From NCBI RefSeq assembly GCF_034627025.1, contig NZ_CP141048.1:3174001-3238000 (forward strand): 64,000 nt of DNA, in the 5' to 3' direction. Below the pieces are notes generated by a model that was given only the letters and a program-made list of their open reading frames with translations, ran no database searches and was not told where the DNA came from. The DNA is from Microvirga lotononidis (GTDB lineage: Bacteria > Pseudomonadota > Alphaproteobacteria > Rhizobiales > Beijerinckiaceae). The stretch's first letter is position 1. Each line of letters opens with the position of its first letter. Of this stretch, positions 45,140 to 55,432 are shown piece by piece. A program made the position numbers and the translations under genes.

Positions 45140-46138
45140 ATGCAGCCGGTCCGTTGGGGGATCCTGAGCACCGCGAAAATCGGCCGGACCAAGGTGGTCC
45201 CCGGCATGATGAAGAGCCCGCTCTGCGATGTGGTCGCGATTGCCTCCCGGGACGCAGGAGGCGCTCGGGCCATGGCGGAAGAACTCGGCATCGCGAAAGC
45301 CTATGGCTCCTACGAGGCGCTCCTCGCCGATCCCGACATCGAGGCGGTCTACAACCCACTGCCCAATCATCTCCATGTGCCCATTACGCTCGCGGCGGCC
45401 GCCGCGGGCAAGCACGTCCTGTGCGAGAAGCCGATCGCCGTCACGGCCGGCGAGGCGGAACAGCTGCGGCAGGCGGCCTCGCGGGTGCTGATCGCGGAGG
45501 CCTTCATGGTCCGCCACCATCCGCAATGGCAGCGTGCCCGCGACATCATCCGAAGCAGCGAGATCGGGGATCCGCGGGCGATTCAGGTCGCGTTTTCCTA
45601 TTTCAACGTCGATCCGGGCAACATCCGCAACCAAGCCGGGATCGGCGGGGGAGGGCTCCTGGACATCGGCTGCTATGCCGTTGTCGCAGGACGTTTTTTC
45701 TTCGAAGCCGAGCCGCTTCGCGTCGTCACGCTGATGGACCGCGATCCCGCCTTCGGCGTAGACCGGACCGCGAGCGCCCTGATGGATTTCGGCGCCGGGC
45801 GGCAGCTGGCCCTCACGGTCTCGACCCAGGCCGTGCCCTTCCAGCGCGTCCAGATTCTCGGGACCAAGGGACGGATCGAGATCGAAATTCCCTTCAATGC
45901 CCCGCCCGACAGGCCGACCTGCATTTTCGTGGATGACGGCAGCGCCCATGGCAACCGCTCCGCCAAGGTCGTCGAATTCCCGGTCGTGGATCAGTATCAG
46001 CTCCAGGGCGAGGCGTTCAGCCGGGCGCTCCGTGGCGCTGCGCCGCTGGATTACGGGTTGGAGGACTCCATCCTGAACATGCGCATCCTGGACGCCCTGC
46101 TGCGGTCGGAGACGTCGGAGGCCTGGGAGCGGGTCTGA
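45140..46138 (+). CDS. Gfo/Idh/MocA family oxidoreductase
   Basis: 332 residues. RWGILSTAKIGRTKVVPGMM (Rossmann start), NPLPNHLHVPITLAAAAAGK and the hallmark CEKPIAVTAGEAEQLRQA. The C-terminal domain has GGGGLLDIGCYAVVAGRFFF with the Asp near the active site. It differs clearly from the paralogue at 37627-38802, so the two may carry out opposite redox steps on the same sugar. The ribosome site is GATGAGGAG. It follows the lacI-type gene. Confidence 0.9.
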   Translation: MQPVRWGILSTAKIGRTKVVPGMMKSPLCDVVAIASRDAGGARAMAEELGIAKAYGSYEALLADPDIEAVYNPLPNHLHVPITLAAAAAGKHVLCEKPIAVTAGEAEQLRQAASRVLIAEAFMVRHHPQWQRARDIIRSSEIGDPRAIQVAFSYFNVDPGNIRNQAGIGGGGLLDIGCYAVVAGRFFFEAEPLRVVTLMDRDPAFGVDRTASALMDFGAGRQLALTVSTQAVPFQRVQILGTKGRIEIEIPFNAPPDRPTCIFVDDGSAHGNRSAKVVEFPVVDQYQLQGEAFSRALRGAAPLDYGLEDSILNMRILDALLRSETSEAWERV

Positions 46139-46219
46139 GACCGGGCCTCGTGGCTGCCGGGCATTCCCTCGGCAGGCCGAATCAGGCTGCTTCTTCGCAC
46201 GTGCCAGATCTCCCTTGCC

Positions 46220-47113
46220 TCAACCGTTCAGCGGGCCGAGGCGGCTCGCCAGACTGTCCCGGATGCCGCGGAGGATCAGTCGTAGCCTGAGAGCCCGCTT
46301 GTCGGCCAAGACTGGATAGGTCGCCAGAAATGCCAAGCTTCGGCTGATGAAATAGAGGCGCCAGGCGAGGGGCGTGTAGGGTTGCCGGGCCAGCCAGAGA
46401 GCGTTTCTCACCCAGTAATAGTTCCGTACCGGTACATGGACCGCCACCTCGCGAGACCCGACCCGGACGGTTCCGCTTCCGAGCCGATGTTCGACGGCGG
46501 CCGTGGGAGAGAGATAGCTCCTGTACCCGGCGGCCCGGGCGCGGAAGCACCACTCCACGTCGACGAGGTCAATGAAGAGGTCTTCTTTGAAGCTGCCCAC
46601 CGCCTCCAGAACCGACAGCGGCACCAGCGACCCCGAAGCGATGATGAAGTCACTGGCAATCGGGCGCGTCTCGGCCGCCAGGGAGAGCCGCGATACCCGA
46701 AGCCCGTCGGCGCGGTAGGCTCTCGTCTGCCTCCGAGAATTGAGTTCGAAATAGGCCGGGCCTATGGCCGCTACCCTTTCTGACCGATGGGTGAGAGCAG
46801 CCAGGTTGTCCGCCAAATCCCTCACCATGCCGGACGCGAGAACCGTATCCTGGTCGAGCAGCAGGACATGGGTGAAGCCATCGTCCCGGGCCCGGGCGAT
46901 GCCTTTGTTCTGAGCCGCGGCAATGCCGATATTGCCTTCGATTTCAATAAGTTGGCCGTTGTACCGGGTGGCAACATGCCTGATCTCTCCGGCATTGGTC
47001 GATCCATTGTCGACAATGACGAGACCCTGCACCTGGGGCGACACCGACTCCAGCACCTGGGCCAGCAGCGCAATCTCCGGATTATATGTGACCGCAACGG
47101 CCAAGATGCGCAT
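46220..47113 (-). CDS. Glycosyltransferase family 2 (rhamnosyltransferase-like)
   Basis: 297 residues. GT-A motifs: VAVTYNPEIALLAQVLESVS, VIVDNGSTNAGEI, the NIGIAAAQNKGI segment and the metal-binding LLDQDTVLA (D-x-D). The pattern resembles RfbF/WbbL-type rhamnosyltransferases, with a membrane-associating basic C-terminus (LRLRLILRGIRDSLASRLG). The ATG at 47113 follows GGGGG. It is on the minus strand, opposite to the rest of the polysaccharide locus. The acceptor is unknown. Confidence 0.85.
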   Translation of the reverse strand: MRILAVAVTYNPEIALLAQVLESVSPQVQGLVIVDNGSTNAGEIRHVATRYNGQLIEIEGNIGIAAAQNKGIARARDDGFTHVLLLDQDTVLASGMVRDLADNLAALTHRSERVAAIGPAYFELNSRRQTRAYRADGLRVSRLSLAAETRPIASDFIIASGSLVPLSVLEAVGSFKEDLFIDLVDVEWCFRARAAGYRSYLSPTAAVEHRLGSGTVRVGSREVAVHVPVRNYYWVRNALWLARQPYTPLAWRLYFISRSLAFLATYPVLADKRALRLRLILRGIRDSLASRLGPLNG

Positions 47114-47488
47114 GGAAGCCCCCTGGATCAGGCGAGCGTAGTAAAGCGATGTTGACAGGCGAGCAAGCTTGGGAATGGTGCGGAGGACGGCGAGCCTCCC
47201 TGGACGGTGCCCCATGTCCTGCCGCGCCGCCACGGTCGCTCCCGTGTACGGCTTTCATTCCGGATCGGATCCGCCCCAGGTCGTAATGCCAATAAGGTGC
47301 CAGGGTTGCTGGAGCAATGCCGAAGAGGTATAGCGGCGTCCGAGGGGCTCCAGTTAGGCTTGCCATCTGGAACCGTCTTCCCTTGCGTAAGGCGCGGCAC
47401 TATGGCGCTTTCCGAAGGTATGCGGTCTGGATCAATGCCCTTATAGAAGGGGCGCGCTTTCCCACGAGCCTGAAGCCGAGATTCTTCG
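47114..47488. other. Divergent intergenic region
   Basis: About 375 bp between a glycosyltransferase and the UDP-sugar dehydrogenase. Promoters for both probably lie here; TATAGA at about 47443 could be a -10 for the rightward gene. No ORF is supported. Confidence 0.4.
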
Positions 47489-48796
47489 ATGCACAAAGAC
47501 ACGCTGCTGAAAAAGTTGAACGACAAGACCGCTGTGATCGGGATCGTCGGTTTGGGCTATGTCGGTCTTCCCCTGTCCCTCCGCTACGCCGAGGTCGGGT
47601 ACAAGGTCGTCGGCTTCGACATCGACCAGAGCAAGGTCGATGTTCTGAAGCAGGGGCAGACCTATATCGAGCATATCGGCTCCGAGGGGATCGCCAGGGC
47701 GATTGCCAGCGGATTCGAGCCGACCTCCGATTTGTCCCGCGCCCGCGACGTCGATGCTCTGATCCTGTGCGTGCCGACGCCCCTCAACAAGTATCGCGAG
47801 CCGGATCTCAGTTTCGTCCTGAACACCGTCGACGCCCTCGTCCCGCATCTGAGGGCAGGCCAGGTCATGTCCCTGGAGAGCACGACCTATCCCGGCACGA
47901 CGGAAGAGGAACTGCGCCCGCGCATCGAGAAGGCCGGTTTCACGGTGGGCGAGGACGCGTTCCTCGTGTTCTCGCCGGAGCGCGAGGATCCGGGCAACGC
48001 CAAGTTCAGCACGCACACCATTCCCAAGGTCTGCGGCGGTTCTACCCCGTCCTGCCTCGAGATCGGTCTGGCGCTTTACGGGCAGGTCATCAACACGGTC
48101 GTTCCGGTCAGCTCCACCCAGGCGGCCGAACTGACGAAGCTTCTCGAGAACATTCACCGGGCGGTGAATATCGGCCTCGTCAACGAAATGAAGATCATTG
48201 CCGATCGCATGGGGATCGACATCCATGAGGTGATCCGTGCGGCCGCCACCAAGCCCTTCGGCTTCGTGCCCTATTATCCGGGACCCGGGCTCGGCGGCCA
48301 CTGCATTCCGATCGATCCTTTCTACCTGACCTGGAAGGCACGCGAGTACGGGCTGCACACGCGCTTCATCGAGCTTGCCGGCGAGATCAACAGCACGATG
48401 CCCGAATGGGTCGTCGAGAAGATCGCCGATGCTTTGAACGAGCGCGAGAAGCCGATCCGTGGCAGCAAGATCCTCGTGCTTGGCATCGCCTACAAGAAGA
48501 ACGTCGACGACATGCGGGAGTCGCCGTCGGTCGAGCTGATGACGCTGCTTCAGGCGAAGGGCGCGGAGATCGCCTACAGCGATCCGCATGTCCCGACCTT
48601 CCCGAAGATGCGGCGCTACGCGTTCGATCTCGAAAGTGTCGAGCTGACGCCGGAGACGTTGGCTAGATACGATCTGGTGCTGCTGGCGACGGACCACGAC
48701 AAATTCGACTATGACGCCATTGAAAGAAGCGCGAATCTAATCGTCGATACGCGCGGACGGTATCTCGGTGTGCGCAGGAATGTGGTCAAAGCGTAA
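47489..48796 (+). CDS. UDP-N-acetyl-hexosamine/UDP-sugar 6-dehydrogenase
   Basis: 435 residues. Rossmann motif [20 protein letters not shown] at about residues 18-37, [25 protein letters not shown] and the catalytic Cys in [15 protein letters not shown]. The C-terminal domain has [17 protein letters not shown]. These motifs are those of the WbpA/TviB/WecC group, which oxidises UDP-GlcNAc-type sugars at C6 with NAD+ to uronic acids for surface polysaccharide. It starts the rightward polysaccharide gene run. Confidence 0.9.
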   Translation: MHKDTLLKKLNDKTAVIGIVGLGYVGLPLSLRYAEVGYKVVGFDIDQSKVDVLKQGQTYIEHIGSEGIARAIASGFEPTSDLSRARDVDALILCVPTPLNKYREPDLSFVLNTVDALVPHLRAGQVMSLESTTYPGTTEEELRPRIEKAGFTVGEDAFLVFSPEREDPGNAKFSTHTIPKVCGGSTPSCLEIGLALYGQVINTVVPVSSTQAAELTKLLENIHRAVNIGLVNEMKIIADRMGIDIHEVIRAAATKPFGFVPYYPGPGLGGHCIPIDPFYLTWKAREYGLHTRFIELAGEINSTMPEWVVEKIADALNEREKPIRGSKILVLGIAYKKNVDDMRESPSVELMTLLQAKGAEIAYSDPHVPTFPKMRRYAFDLESVELTPETLARYDLVLLATDHDKFDYDAIERSANLIVDTRGRYLGVRRNVVKA

Positions 48797-48924
48797 CACG
48801 CAGGTACGAAATAAGGTCCAAGACTATAGCCAGTGCCTGATCTTTGAGTGTCGGCGCAAACCGAAAACGTTTTGTGTTGCGCACAATAGCTCCAGTTTGG
48901 GTAACGGAATCAAGGAAGCCGAAT

Positions 48925-49728
48925 TTGAGAACCGACGGTTCACAAGTATTAGAAGTGCTGCACGAGGTCCGCGACGGCTGGCGCTGGCGTGAACTATGGA
49001 CGACGCTCGGATGGCGCGAGGTGATGACACGCCATCAGCGCTCGAACATCGGCCCGTTCTGGAACACAATTGGTTTGGCGTTCGTCGCAATCTGTATCGG
49101 TGGTCTGTACGGCGGGATCTTGGAACGACCGCATTCGGAGTATATTCCCCATCTTGTCGCAGGTTACATGATATGGACATTCCTGGCGTCCTTGGTGATT
49201 GAGGGCAAGGACGCCTTCGTAAGCAATGCTGCCGCTATTCGCGAGATCGCAGTTCCGGGGACAGTATACGTCTATAAGCTCATTTGGAAGAATTTGATTA
49301 TTCTTGCCTTCAATGCTCTCGTTTACTTGGGGGTCATGGTTCTTTACCAAAAATCGCCGTTTCCGAGCATTGTTTTGGTTCTGCCAGCATTGGCAATCGT
49401 GTTGTTGAATGCAATTTGGGTAGGGTTATTGCTGGGGCTGATTAACGTTCGTCACAGAGATTTTGGAAATTTCATCCCCAATGCGATGCGTCTCGGGTTC
49501 TTCGTGACGCCCATTCTTTGGTACCCGGACGCCGTTAGTGGGCTTCGCGCGATTTTTGTGCATCTTAATCCATTCTACTATTTTGTCGAACTTGTGCGTG
49601 CGCCGCTTCTGGGTCAGGTGCCGACGTCCTTGATCTGGGCGGTCGCCATCGGAATTACGGTGATCGGTTGGGGTATCACTTTGCCGATCTACGCCCATTG
49701 GCGGCGGCGGATTGCGTTTTGGGTTTGA
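48925..49728 (+). CDS. Polysaccharide ABC transporter permease (Wzm type)
   Basis: 267 residues from a TTG start at 48925, chosen because AAGGAAG lies 6 bases upstream; a longer frame from another TTG at 48844 is possible. Six membrane segments of the ABC-2 type: RHQRSNIGPFWNTIGLAFVA, YMIWTFLASLVIEGKDAFVS and the C-terminal FYYFVELVRAPLLGQVPTSL. Exports a lipid-linked glycan across the inner membrane with the next gene product. This is the ABC route of O-antigen or capsule export. Confidence 0.88.
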   Translation: MRTDGSQVLEVLHEVRDGWRWRELWTTLGWREVMTRHQRSNIGPFWNTIGLAFVAICIGGLYGGILERPHSEYIPHLVAGYMIWTFLASLVIEGKDAFVSNAAAIREIAVPGTVYVYKLIWKNLIILAFNALVYLGVMVLYQKSPFPSIVLVLPALAIVLLNAIWVGLLLGLINVRHRDFGNFIPNAMRLGFFVTPILWYPDAVSGLRAIFVHLNPFYYFVELVRAPLLGQVPTSLIWAVAIGITVIGWGITLPIYAHWRRRIAFWV

Positions 49729-49737
49729 GGTCAGGTT

Positions 49738-50505
49738 ATGGTGCTGGTCAAGCTTGAAAACATAACGCTGGATTTTCCAGTTCCGGCCTGGAAGTCCGAA
49801 AGGCGTCGCTCTTCGTCGCAGGAAAAGCCCATCGGGGGGCAATTGTCCGCAGGACGGTCCGGACATACGGTGGTGCGCGCTCTCGATCAATTGTCCCTCA
49901 CGCTGGGACCAGGCGATCGCTTGGCTCTGCTTGGGCACAATGGAGCGGGCAAGACCACTCTTCTGCGCGTGATGGCCAAGCTTTATGCACCCACCCATGG
50001 ACGAGTGACGATTCAAGGACGCGTCGCGCCGCTGCTGAACCTCGCGTTCGGGATGGATATGGATTCAACCGGTTACGATAACATTTTCATTCGTGGCCTC
50101 TTCCTAGGTATGAGCAAGGCCGAGTTGAGAAAAAAGGCTGATGCCATTGCCGAGTTCAGTGAACTCGGTGACTTCCTCGATTTGCCCATGCGCACCTATT
50201 CATCCGGCATGCGGGCACGCTTGGCCTTCGCGATATCAACGCATGTCGAGACAGACATTCTGCTGCTCGACGAGGTCGTGGCGACGGGGGATGCACGGTT
50301 CTTCAGGAAGGCTAATCAGAAGCTGGAGAGTTTTGCACAGGAGTCGAAATTGCTGGTCTTGGCCTCTCACTCCAACGAGGTGCTGCGGGATCTCTGCAAC
50401 AAGGCTCTTCTTTTAGAGCATGGGCGAGTTAAGGCATTCGGAGCTATCGATGAAGTCATCGAAACCTACGCGTCCTCTAAGATTGTAAATGCCAAGGGTG
50501 GTTGA
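49738..50505 (+). CDS. Polysaccharide ABC transporter ATP-binding protein (Wzt/KpsT type)
   Basis: 255 residues. Walker A GHNGAGKTTLLR, the Q-loop region LAFGMDMDSTGYDN, signature YSSGMRARLAFA, Walker B ILLLDEVVATGD and the H-loop ASHSNE. An unusual Ser/Arg-rich insertion (KSERRRSSSQEKPIGGQ) follows the first strand. The protein ends just after the ATPase domain, so it lacks the C-terminal carbohydrate-binding domain that many Wzt proteins use to recognise a capped chain. It lies 9 bases after the permease gene. Confidence 0.92.
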   Translation: MVLVKLENITLDFPVPAWKSERRRSSSQEKPIGGQLSAGRSGHTVVRALDQLSLTLGPGDRLALLGHNGAGKTTLLRVMAKLYAPTHGRVTIQGRVAPLLNLAFGMDMDSTGYDNIFIRGLFLGMSKAELRKKADAIAEFSELGDFLDLPMRTYSSGMRARLAFAISTHVETDILLLDEVVATGDARFFRKANQKLESFAQESKLLVLASHSNEVLRDLCNKALLLEHGRVKAFGAIDEVIETYASSKIVNAKGG

Positions 50506-50637
50506 TCTCATCACGCCGGCAGTGAAGTGGCAGCGTACATGTCCTGAAGCTAAGGGCGGCCCACTTGCCTCGCACTCGGTAATCTTGTGTCTACCTCAGT
50601 TGGGTGGGCTGGCTCTGAGTAGCAAGGCAGCGGACAC

Positions 50638-52653
50638 ATGACTCAGGATACTCGGCACTCAGTGTCCCAAGACGTCGAAGGGGACGTCGGCGCGGATGCC
50701 TCCTTTCTGCGTGAGCAGATTGAAAGGCAAACCAATGAGATTGCCAAACTTCAGGCCACGATTCATGGATTGCAAGCCGAGATCAGGGATCTTCACGGAT
50801 CCTTGTCCTGGACGGTCACGCGTCCATTGCGCGCCCTGGCCCGCAGCCTTCCCGGCTTGGCTGCCGTGGTTCAACGCACCCTTGATCGAACGAAAGATGG
50901 TTTAGCCGTCGTATTGCCGAAGCAGGCTGCACAGGCGCTGTTCGACAATCGTTGGGAGATCCGAGATAATATAGCTGAGCAGATTGCCGCTTACCGGACG
51001 GCCGCAGCCGGCAAGCGTCGGATTGTGATCTACACGGCAATCTTCGGTGAATACGACAACCTGCTCCTTCCCGAGCGCGTCGACCCAAGTGTCGATTACG
51101 TGTGCTTCACGGATCGTCCACGAAACGATTACGGCATCTGGCAAATGCGAGCCGCGCCGTACTATCATCCGGACCCAACAAGAATTGCCCGCTGGGTCAA
51201 AACACATCCGCATGAGTTGTTTCCGGATCACAACGTCGCTGTCTGGCTCGACGCCAACATCATTCTGAAGGGTGACATTCACCACTACGTTGGATTGGTT
51301 GCTGGGCGGGACGCCCACCTCGGTCTCATTGCTCACCCGCACCGCGCATGCTTTTACGATGAGGCGGAAGCCTGCAAGCGCTTGAACAAGGACTCCGCGA
51401 CGCTAATCGACAGACAGGTCGAGCACTATAGAAAAGCCGGCTTGCCCCTCCAGCAGCCACTGTTCGAGACGGGCTTCATGGTCGTTCCCCTACAAAAGCG
51501 GGAGACCTCGGATGCTCTTCACCTGTGGTGGCAGCAGATCGAACGGTATAGCCGCCGGGACCAGCTTGGCCTGGCGTGGGTGAATTATCGCCGTCCCGAT
51601 CTCACTGTCGTTCCACTGCTGCCGCAGGGCGCCTCGGTGAGGCATCACGAAGATTTTCTGTACTATCGGCATGTTTTCGCACGAGCCTTGATTGTTCCGG
51701 AACAACTCCTGCGCCTAGGGACGCTGGCCAGCCCCATCAGGGGGCAGTCCTTTGTCGAGGCGAAGGAAAGACGATTGAAAGCGGTCACCGATGTCCCGGT
51801 CGACATCATCGTATGCGTGCATAATGCTTTGGAGGATGTTCGCCTCTGTCTGGAATCTGCTTGGGCAAGTCTGCTGCCCAATCACAGGATCATCATCGTC
51901 AATGATCAGTCTGACGAGGCAACGACCGCATATCTACGTGATTTCGCCGCGAACAGGGCCCAGGTCACCTTGCTAGAGAACGACGAGAACCTAGGCTATA
52001 CACGCTCAGCCAACCGAGGTCTTGCCGCTGGAAACGCGGCCTTTCGCATTCTCCTGAACAGTGACACGATTGTAAGCCCCAATTGGGCCCTGAAGCTCCT
52101 CGACGCCGCAAGTCAGAGCGATAGGATCGGTATCGTTGGCCCGCTCTCGAATGCCGCAGGAGCGCAGTCAATTCCTGAGATCAAGGCGAAGGGCAAGAAT
52201 ACAGCCATTAATCTGTTGCCACCCGGCGTGAGACCTTCCGATCTCGATCTCGCCTGCGAGGCCTGGAGCAACGCGGATCTCATGCCGCGTGTGCCCCTCG
52301 TCCATGGTTTCTGCTTCGGCATCAAGAAGGAGGTCATTGAGACCATCGGGTTCTTCGACGAGGAGAATTTCAAGCTCTTTTACGGCGAGGAGAACGATTA
52401 CTGCTTTCGAGCCCTTGAGGCTGGCTTTGAACTCGCCATTGCGACCAGCACCTTCGTCTATCATCGCAAGTCGAGAAGCATCGATGAGGAAAAGCGGGTG
52501 GTCCACATGGCCGAGGCCTGGAAGCGCCTGCGGGAACTCTATGGTGCGGACAAGATCCTAGCTGCGTATCGACAGGTGGAGGAGCATCCCCTGCTGGACC
52601 GCATACGCGAGAAGGCTGGGCGCTATTTGCGGTCATCTCACGGAGCGAAGTAG
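50638..52653 (+). CDS. Two-domain glycosyltransferase (DUF616 plus GT2)
   Basis: 671 residues. A coiled coil (about 23-52) ends in SLSWTVTRPLR (55-65), a motif shared with two later proteins. Residues about 128-340 resemble the DUF616/TOD1-like glycosyltransferase domain (IVIYTAIFGEYDNLLLPERV, VWLDANIILKGDI). Residues about 388-640 are a GT2 domain (DIIVCVHNALEDVRLCLESA, VNDQSD, NSDTIVS as the D-x-D-type motif and GEENDYCFRALEAG). So it may add two different sugars. Located just after the exporter genes. Confidence 0.8.
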   Translation: MTQDTRHSVSQDVEGDVGADASFLREQIERQTNEIAKLQATIHGLQAEIRDLHGSLSWTVTRPLRALARSLPGLAAVVQRTLDRTKDGLAVVLPKQAAQALFDNRWEIRDNIAEQIAAYRTAAAGKRRIVIYTAIFGEYDNLLLPERVDPSVDYVCFTDRPRNDYGIWQMRAAPYYHPDPTRIARWVKTHPHELFPDHNVAVWLDANIILKGDIHHYVGLVAGRDAHLGLIAHPHRACFYDEAEACKRLNKDSATLIDRQVEHYRKAGLPLQQPLFETGFMVVPLQKRETSDALHLWWQQIERYSRRDQLGLAWVNYRRPDLTVVPLLPQGASVRHHEDFLYYRHVFARALIVPEQLLRLGTLASPIRGQSFVEAKERRLKAVTDVPVDIIVCVHNALEDVRLCLESAWASLLPNHRIIIVNDQSDEATTAYLRDFAANRAQVTLLENDENLGYTRSANRGLAAGNAAFRILLNSDTIVSPNWALKLLDAASQSDRIGIVGPLSNAAGAQSIPEIKAKGKNTAINLLPPGVRPSDLDLACEAWSNADLMPRVPLVHGFCFGIKKEVIETIGFFDEENFKLFYGEENDYCFRALEAGFELAIATSTFVYHRKSRSIDEEKRVVHMAEAWKRLRELYGADKILAAYRQVEEHPLLDRIREKAGRYLRSSHGAK

Positions 52654-52844
52654 AACATCATCTTTCTACCTTAAGTTGAATTGTTCTCGAATGTGGCTTA
52701 TTGCCCCTCGGGCATGGACCACGCCGGAAGCCGTGGACGATGTTACCATAATAGGCTAGTACCCTGCCGGGACGCATAAGGCGCATCGCTTATTCGGGGC
52801 GCGAGCGCGCGCTCGACACACGAGGACGAAGAAGGGCAGGGGAC

Positions 52845-53906
52845 ATGGCAAAGAGATTTTTAGTCACCGGAGGGGCCGGATTCATTGGTTCGGCTGTCGT
52901 CCGCAAGCTGATTTCCGGCACAGCCCATCAGGTTCTCGTTGTCGACAAACTCACTTATGCAGGAAATCTCGATTCCCTTAAACCCATCGCCAACAGCGAT
53001 CGCTACCGTTTTATGCACGCCGATATCGTCGATACCGGGCAAATGCAGACGGTAATTGGCGAGTATCAGCCGGACGTGATCATGCATCTTGCGGCCGAAA
53101 GCCATGTCGACCGCTCGATCGACGGGCCGGGAGAGTTCGTGCAGACGAACGTCGTCGGTACCTTCACGTTGCTTCAGGCGGCGTTGGCGTACTGGGGCAA
53201 GCTGGATGCTGTGCGCCGTGACGCTTTTCGCTTCCATCACATCTCGACTGATGAGGTCTTCGGCTCCCTGGGCGAGGAAGGCTTCTTCCACGAGGAGTAC
53301 CCGTACCAGCCTAATTCTCCTTACTCGGCCTCCAAGGCGGCATCGGACCACTTCGTGCGTGCATGGCACCACACCTACGGCCTGCCGACGCTGATCACCA
53401 ACTGCTCCAACAACTATGGGCCGTACCACTTCCCTGAGAAGCTCATCCCTCTCATGATCCTGAATGCGCTGGAGGGAAAGCCACTGCCGGTCTACGGCAA
53501 GGGCGAGAACGTGCGCGACTGGCTCTATGTCGACGATCATGCGGAAGCATTGATCCTTGTGGCGGAGAAGGGCAGGGTGGGTGAGAACTATAACATCGGC
53601 GGATGGAACGAGCGCACGAACATCGATGTCGTGCGCTCTATCTGCAGCCTAGTCGACGAGATGGCGCCGAGTACTGCGATTGGGCCACGGGAAGAGCTGA
53701 TCTCCTTCGTGACGGATCGCCCGGGTCACGATCTGCGCTATGCTATCGATGCCAGTAAGATCGCGCGCGAGCTGGGATGGCGCCCGGCGGAGACCTTCGA
53801 GTCAGGCCTCAGAAAGACCGTTGCTTGGTATCTCGACAATCAGGCTTGGTGGGAACGCGTCCGCTCCGGGGTGTATCAAGGTGAGCGATTGGGCGTGGCT
53901 GTTTAA
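52845..53906 (+). CDS. rfbB: dTDP-glucose 4,6-dehydratase
   Basis: 353 residues. Extended [20 protein letters not shown] at the N-terminus, [32 protein letters not shown] and the catalytic [20 protein letters not shown]. It converts dTDP-glucose to dTDP-4-keto-6-deoxyglucose. GGCAGGGG precedes the ATG. rfbC and rfbA follow on the same strand. Confidence 0.96.
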   Translation: MAKRFLVTGGAGFIGSAVVRKLISGTAHQVLVVDKLTYAGNLDSLKPIANSDRYRFMHADIVDTGQMQTVIGEYQPDVIMHLAAESHVDRSIDGPGEFVQTNVVGTFTLLQAALAYWGKLDAVRRDAFRFHHISTDEVFGSLGEEGFFHEEYPYQPNSPYSASKAASDHFVRAWHHTYGLPTLITNCSNNYGPYHFPEKLIPLMILNALEGKPLPVYGKGENVRDWLYVDDHAEALILVAEKGRVGENYNIGGWNERTNIDVVRSICSLVDEMAPSTAIGPREELISFVTDRPGHDLRYAIDASKIARELGWRPAETFESGLRKTVAWYLDNQAWWERVRSGVYQGERLGVAV

Positions 53907-53946
53907 GCCTGAGTTCATGGTCTAGGGCAATGGAAGAGGATGCGAC

Positions 53947-54504
53947 GTGCTGAGTGTGGAGCCGACGATCATACCGGAAGTGAAGATTGTGACCCCGAGA
54001 CGCTTCGGTGACCACCGAGGTTTTTTCTCGGAGACGTACAACCGACAGCGCTTCATCGAAGCTGGTATCGACACTGAGTTTGTCCAAGACAACCATTCAC
54101 TATCCGCAGCCGTCGGCACTGTGAGGGGCCTCCACTTTCAGAGTGAGCCATTTGCCCAGGCCAAGCTTATTCGTGTCGTGCGGGGCAGCATTCTCGATGT
54201 TGCCGTCGACATCCGACGCTCCTCTCCAACCTATGGTCGACACGCTGCAGTCGAGCTGTCCGCCGAGAATGGACGCCAGCTTTTCGTGCCGATTGGGTTC
54301 GCGCACGGCTTCTGCACACTCGAGCCCAATACTGAGATCCAGTACAAGGTGTCGGCTTATTATTCCGCCGCGAACGATCACGGCTTGGCTTGGAATGATC
54401 CTGAGTTAGGCATCGCCTGGCCGATCGCTCCTGCGGAAGCGATCCTGTCCGACAAGGATAGTCGCCAACCGACTTTGGCCGAGCTACCAGCGTATTTCTC
54501 GTAG
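53947..54504 (+). CDS. rfbC: dTDP-4-dehydrorhamnose 3,5-epimerase
   Basis: 185 residues, GTG start. Cupin fold with the RfbC signature RRFGDHRGFFSETYNRQRFI, VRGLHFQSEPFAQAKLIRVV (catalytic His) and VPIGFAHGFCTLEPNTEIQY. It epimerises C3 and C5 of the 4-keto-6-deoxy sugar. Part of the rfbB-rfbC-rfbA run; no rfbD reductase gene is seen in the window. Confidence 0.95.
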   Translation: MLSVEPTIIPEVKIVTPRRFGDHRGFFSETYNRQRFIEAGIDTEFVQDNHSLSAAVGTVRGLHFQSEPFAQAKLIRVVRGSILDVAVDIRRSSPTYGRHAAVELSAENGRQLFVPIGFAHGFCTLEPNTEIQYKVSAYYSAANDHGLAWNDPELGIAWPIAPAEAILSDKDSRQPTLAELPAYFS

Positions 54505-54562
54505 AAATTATGGATATGATGTGCTGTTTGGAAACACGCGTAATCGTCGAGAGGGCTAGGTC

Positions 54563-55432
54563 ATGAAAGGCATCATACTTGCTGGCGGGAGCGGCACCCG
54601 GCTGCATCCGATGACTTATGTGACATCGAAGCAGTTGCTGCCGATCTACGACAAGCCGATGATCTATTATCCACTGACCACGCTGATGTTGGCCGGCGTT
54701 CGGGATGTCTTGATCATCTCAACGCCAGAGGATCTGCCGAGGTTTCAGCAACTGTTAGGATCTGGAGAACAGTGGGGGATCCGCCTGTCGTATGCGGAGC
54801 AGCCGAAGCCGGAGGGGCTCGCACAGGCCTACATCATTGGTGCTGAGTTTGTTGCCGGCGGTCCGTCTGTGCTCATCCTCGGGGACAATGTGTATTATGG
54901 CCACGGGCTGACCGATCTTCTGCGTTCCGCAGCCAGCCGCACGTCCGGTGCCTCGGTCTTCGCCTATCATGTGACAGACCCAGAACGTTACGGTGTCGTC
55001 GAGTTTAGTACCAGTGGCAGGGCGATTTCGATTGAGGAGAAGCCCAAAGTGCCTCGTTCGAATTGGGCTGTGACAGGTCTGTATTTCTACGATTCTCAGG
55101 TTGTCGATATTGCCGCGCGGTTGAAGCCGTCTGCACGAGGCGAATTGGAGATCACAGACGTCAACCGTGTCTATTTGGAGATGGGGCAGCTTCAAGTTGA
55201 GCTGATGGGGCGTGGCTACGCCTGGTTGGATACGGGGACCCCAGATAGCCTCGTTGAGGCTGCAGAGTTCGTGCGTGCTCTCGAGAAGCGCCAAGGCTTT
55301 AGGATCGCCTGCCCGGAAGAAATTGCCTTCAATGCCGGTTGGATCGAGCGCGATCAACTCGTTGCGCTCGGCACAAAGCTTGCGAAGAGCACATATGGAC
55401 AGTACCTGCTCCGGATCGCAGAAGGGGCGTAG
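54563..55432 (+). CDS. rfbA: Glucose-1-phosphate thymidylyltransferase
   Basis: 289 residues. Nucleotidyltransferase signature [58 protein letters not shown] and [20 protein letters not shown], ending in the conserved [11 protein letters not shown]. It makes dTDP-glucose from dTTP and glucose 1-phosphate, the first step for dTDP-6-deoxy sugars. Confidence 0.97.
   Translation: MKGIILAGGSGTRLHPMTYVTSKQLLPIYDKPMIYYPLTTLMLAGVRDVLIISTPEDLPRFQQLLGSGEQWGIRLSYAEQPKPEGLAQAYIIGAEFVAGGPSVLILGDNVYYGHGLTDLLRSAASRTSGASVFAYHVTDPERYGVVEFSTSGRAISIEEKPKVPRSNWAVTGLYFYDSQVVDIAARLKPSARGELEITDVNRVYLEMGQLQVELMGRGYAWLDTGTPDSLVEAAEFVRALEKRQGFRIACPEEIAFNAGWIERDQLVALGTKLAKSTYGQYLLRIAEGA

Noticed and set aside
46154..46175. 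CTGCCG/CGGCAG hairpin between converging genes
   Set aside because: Short stem, long loop and no T-run; too weak to list as a terminator.
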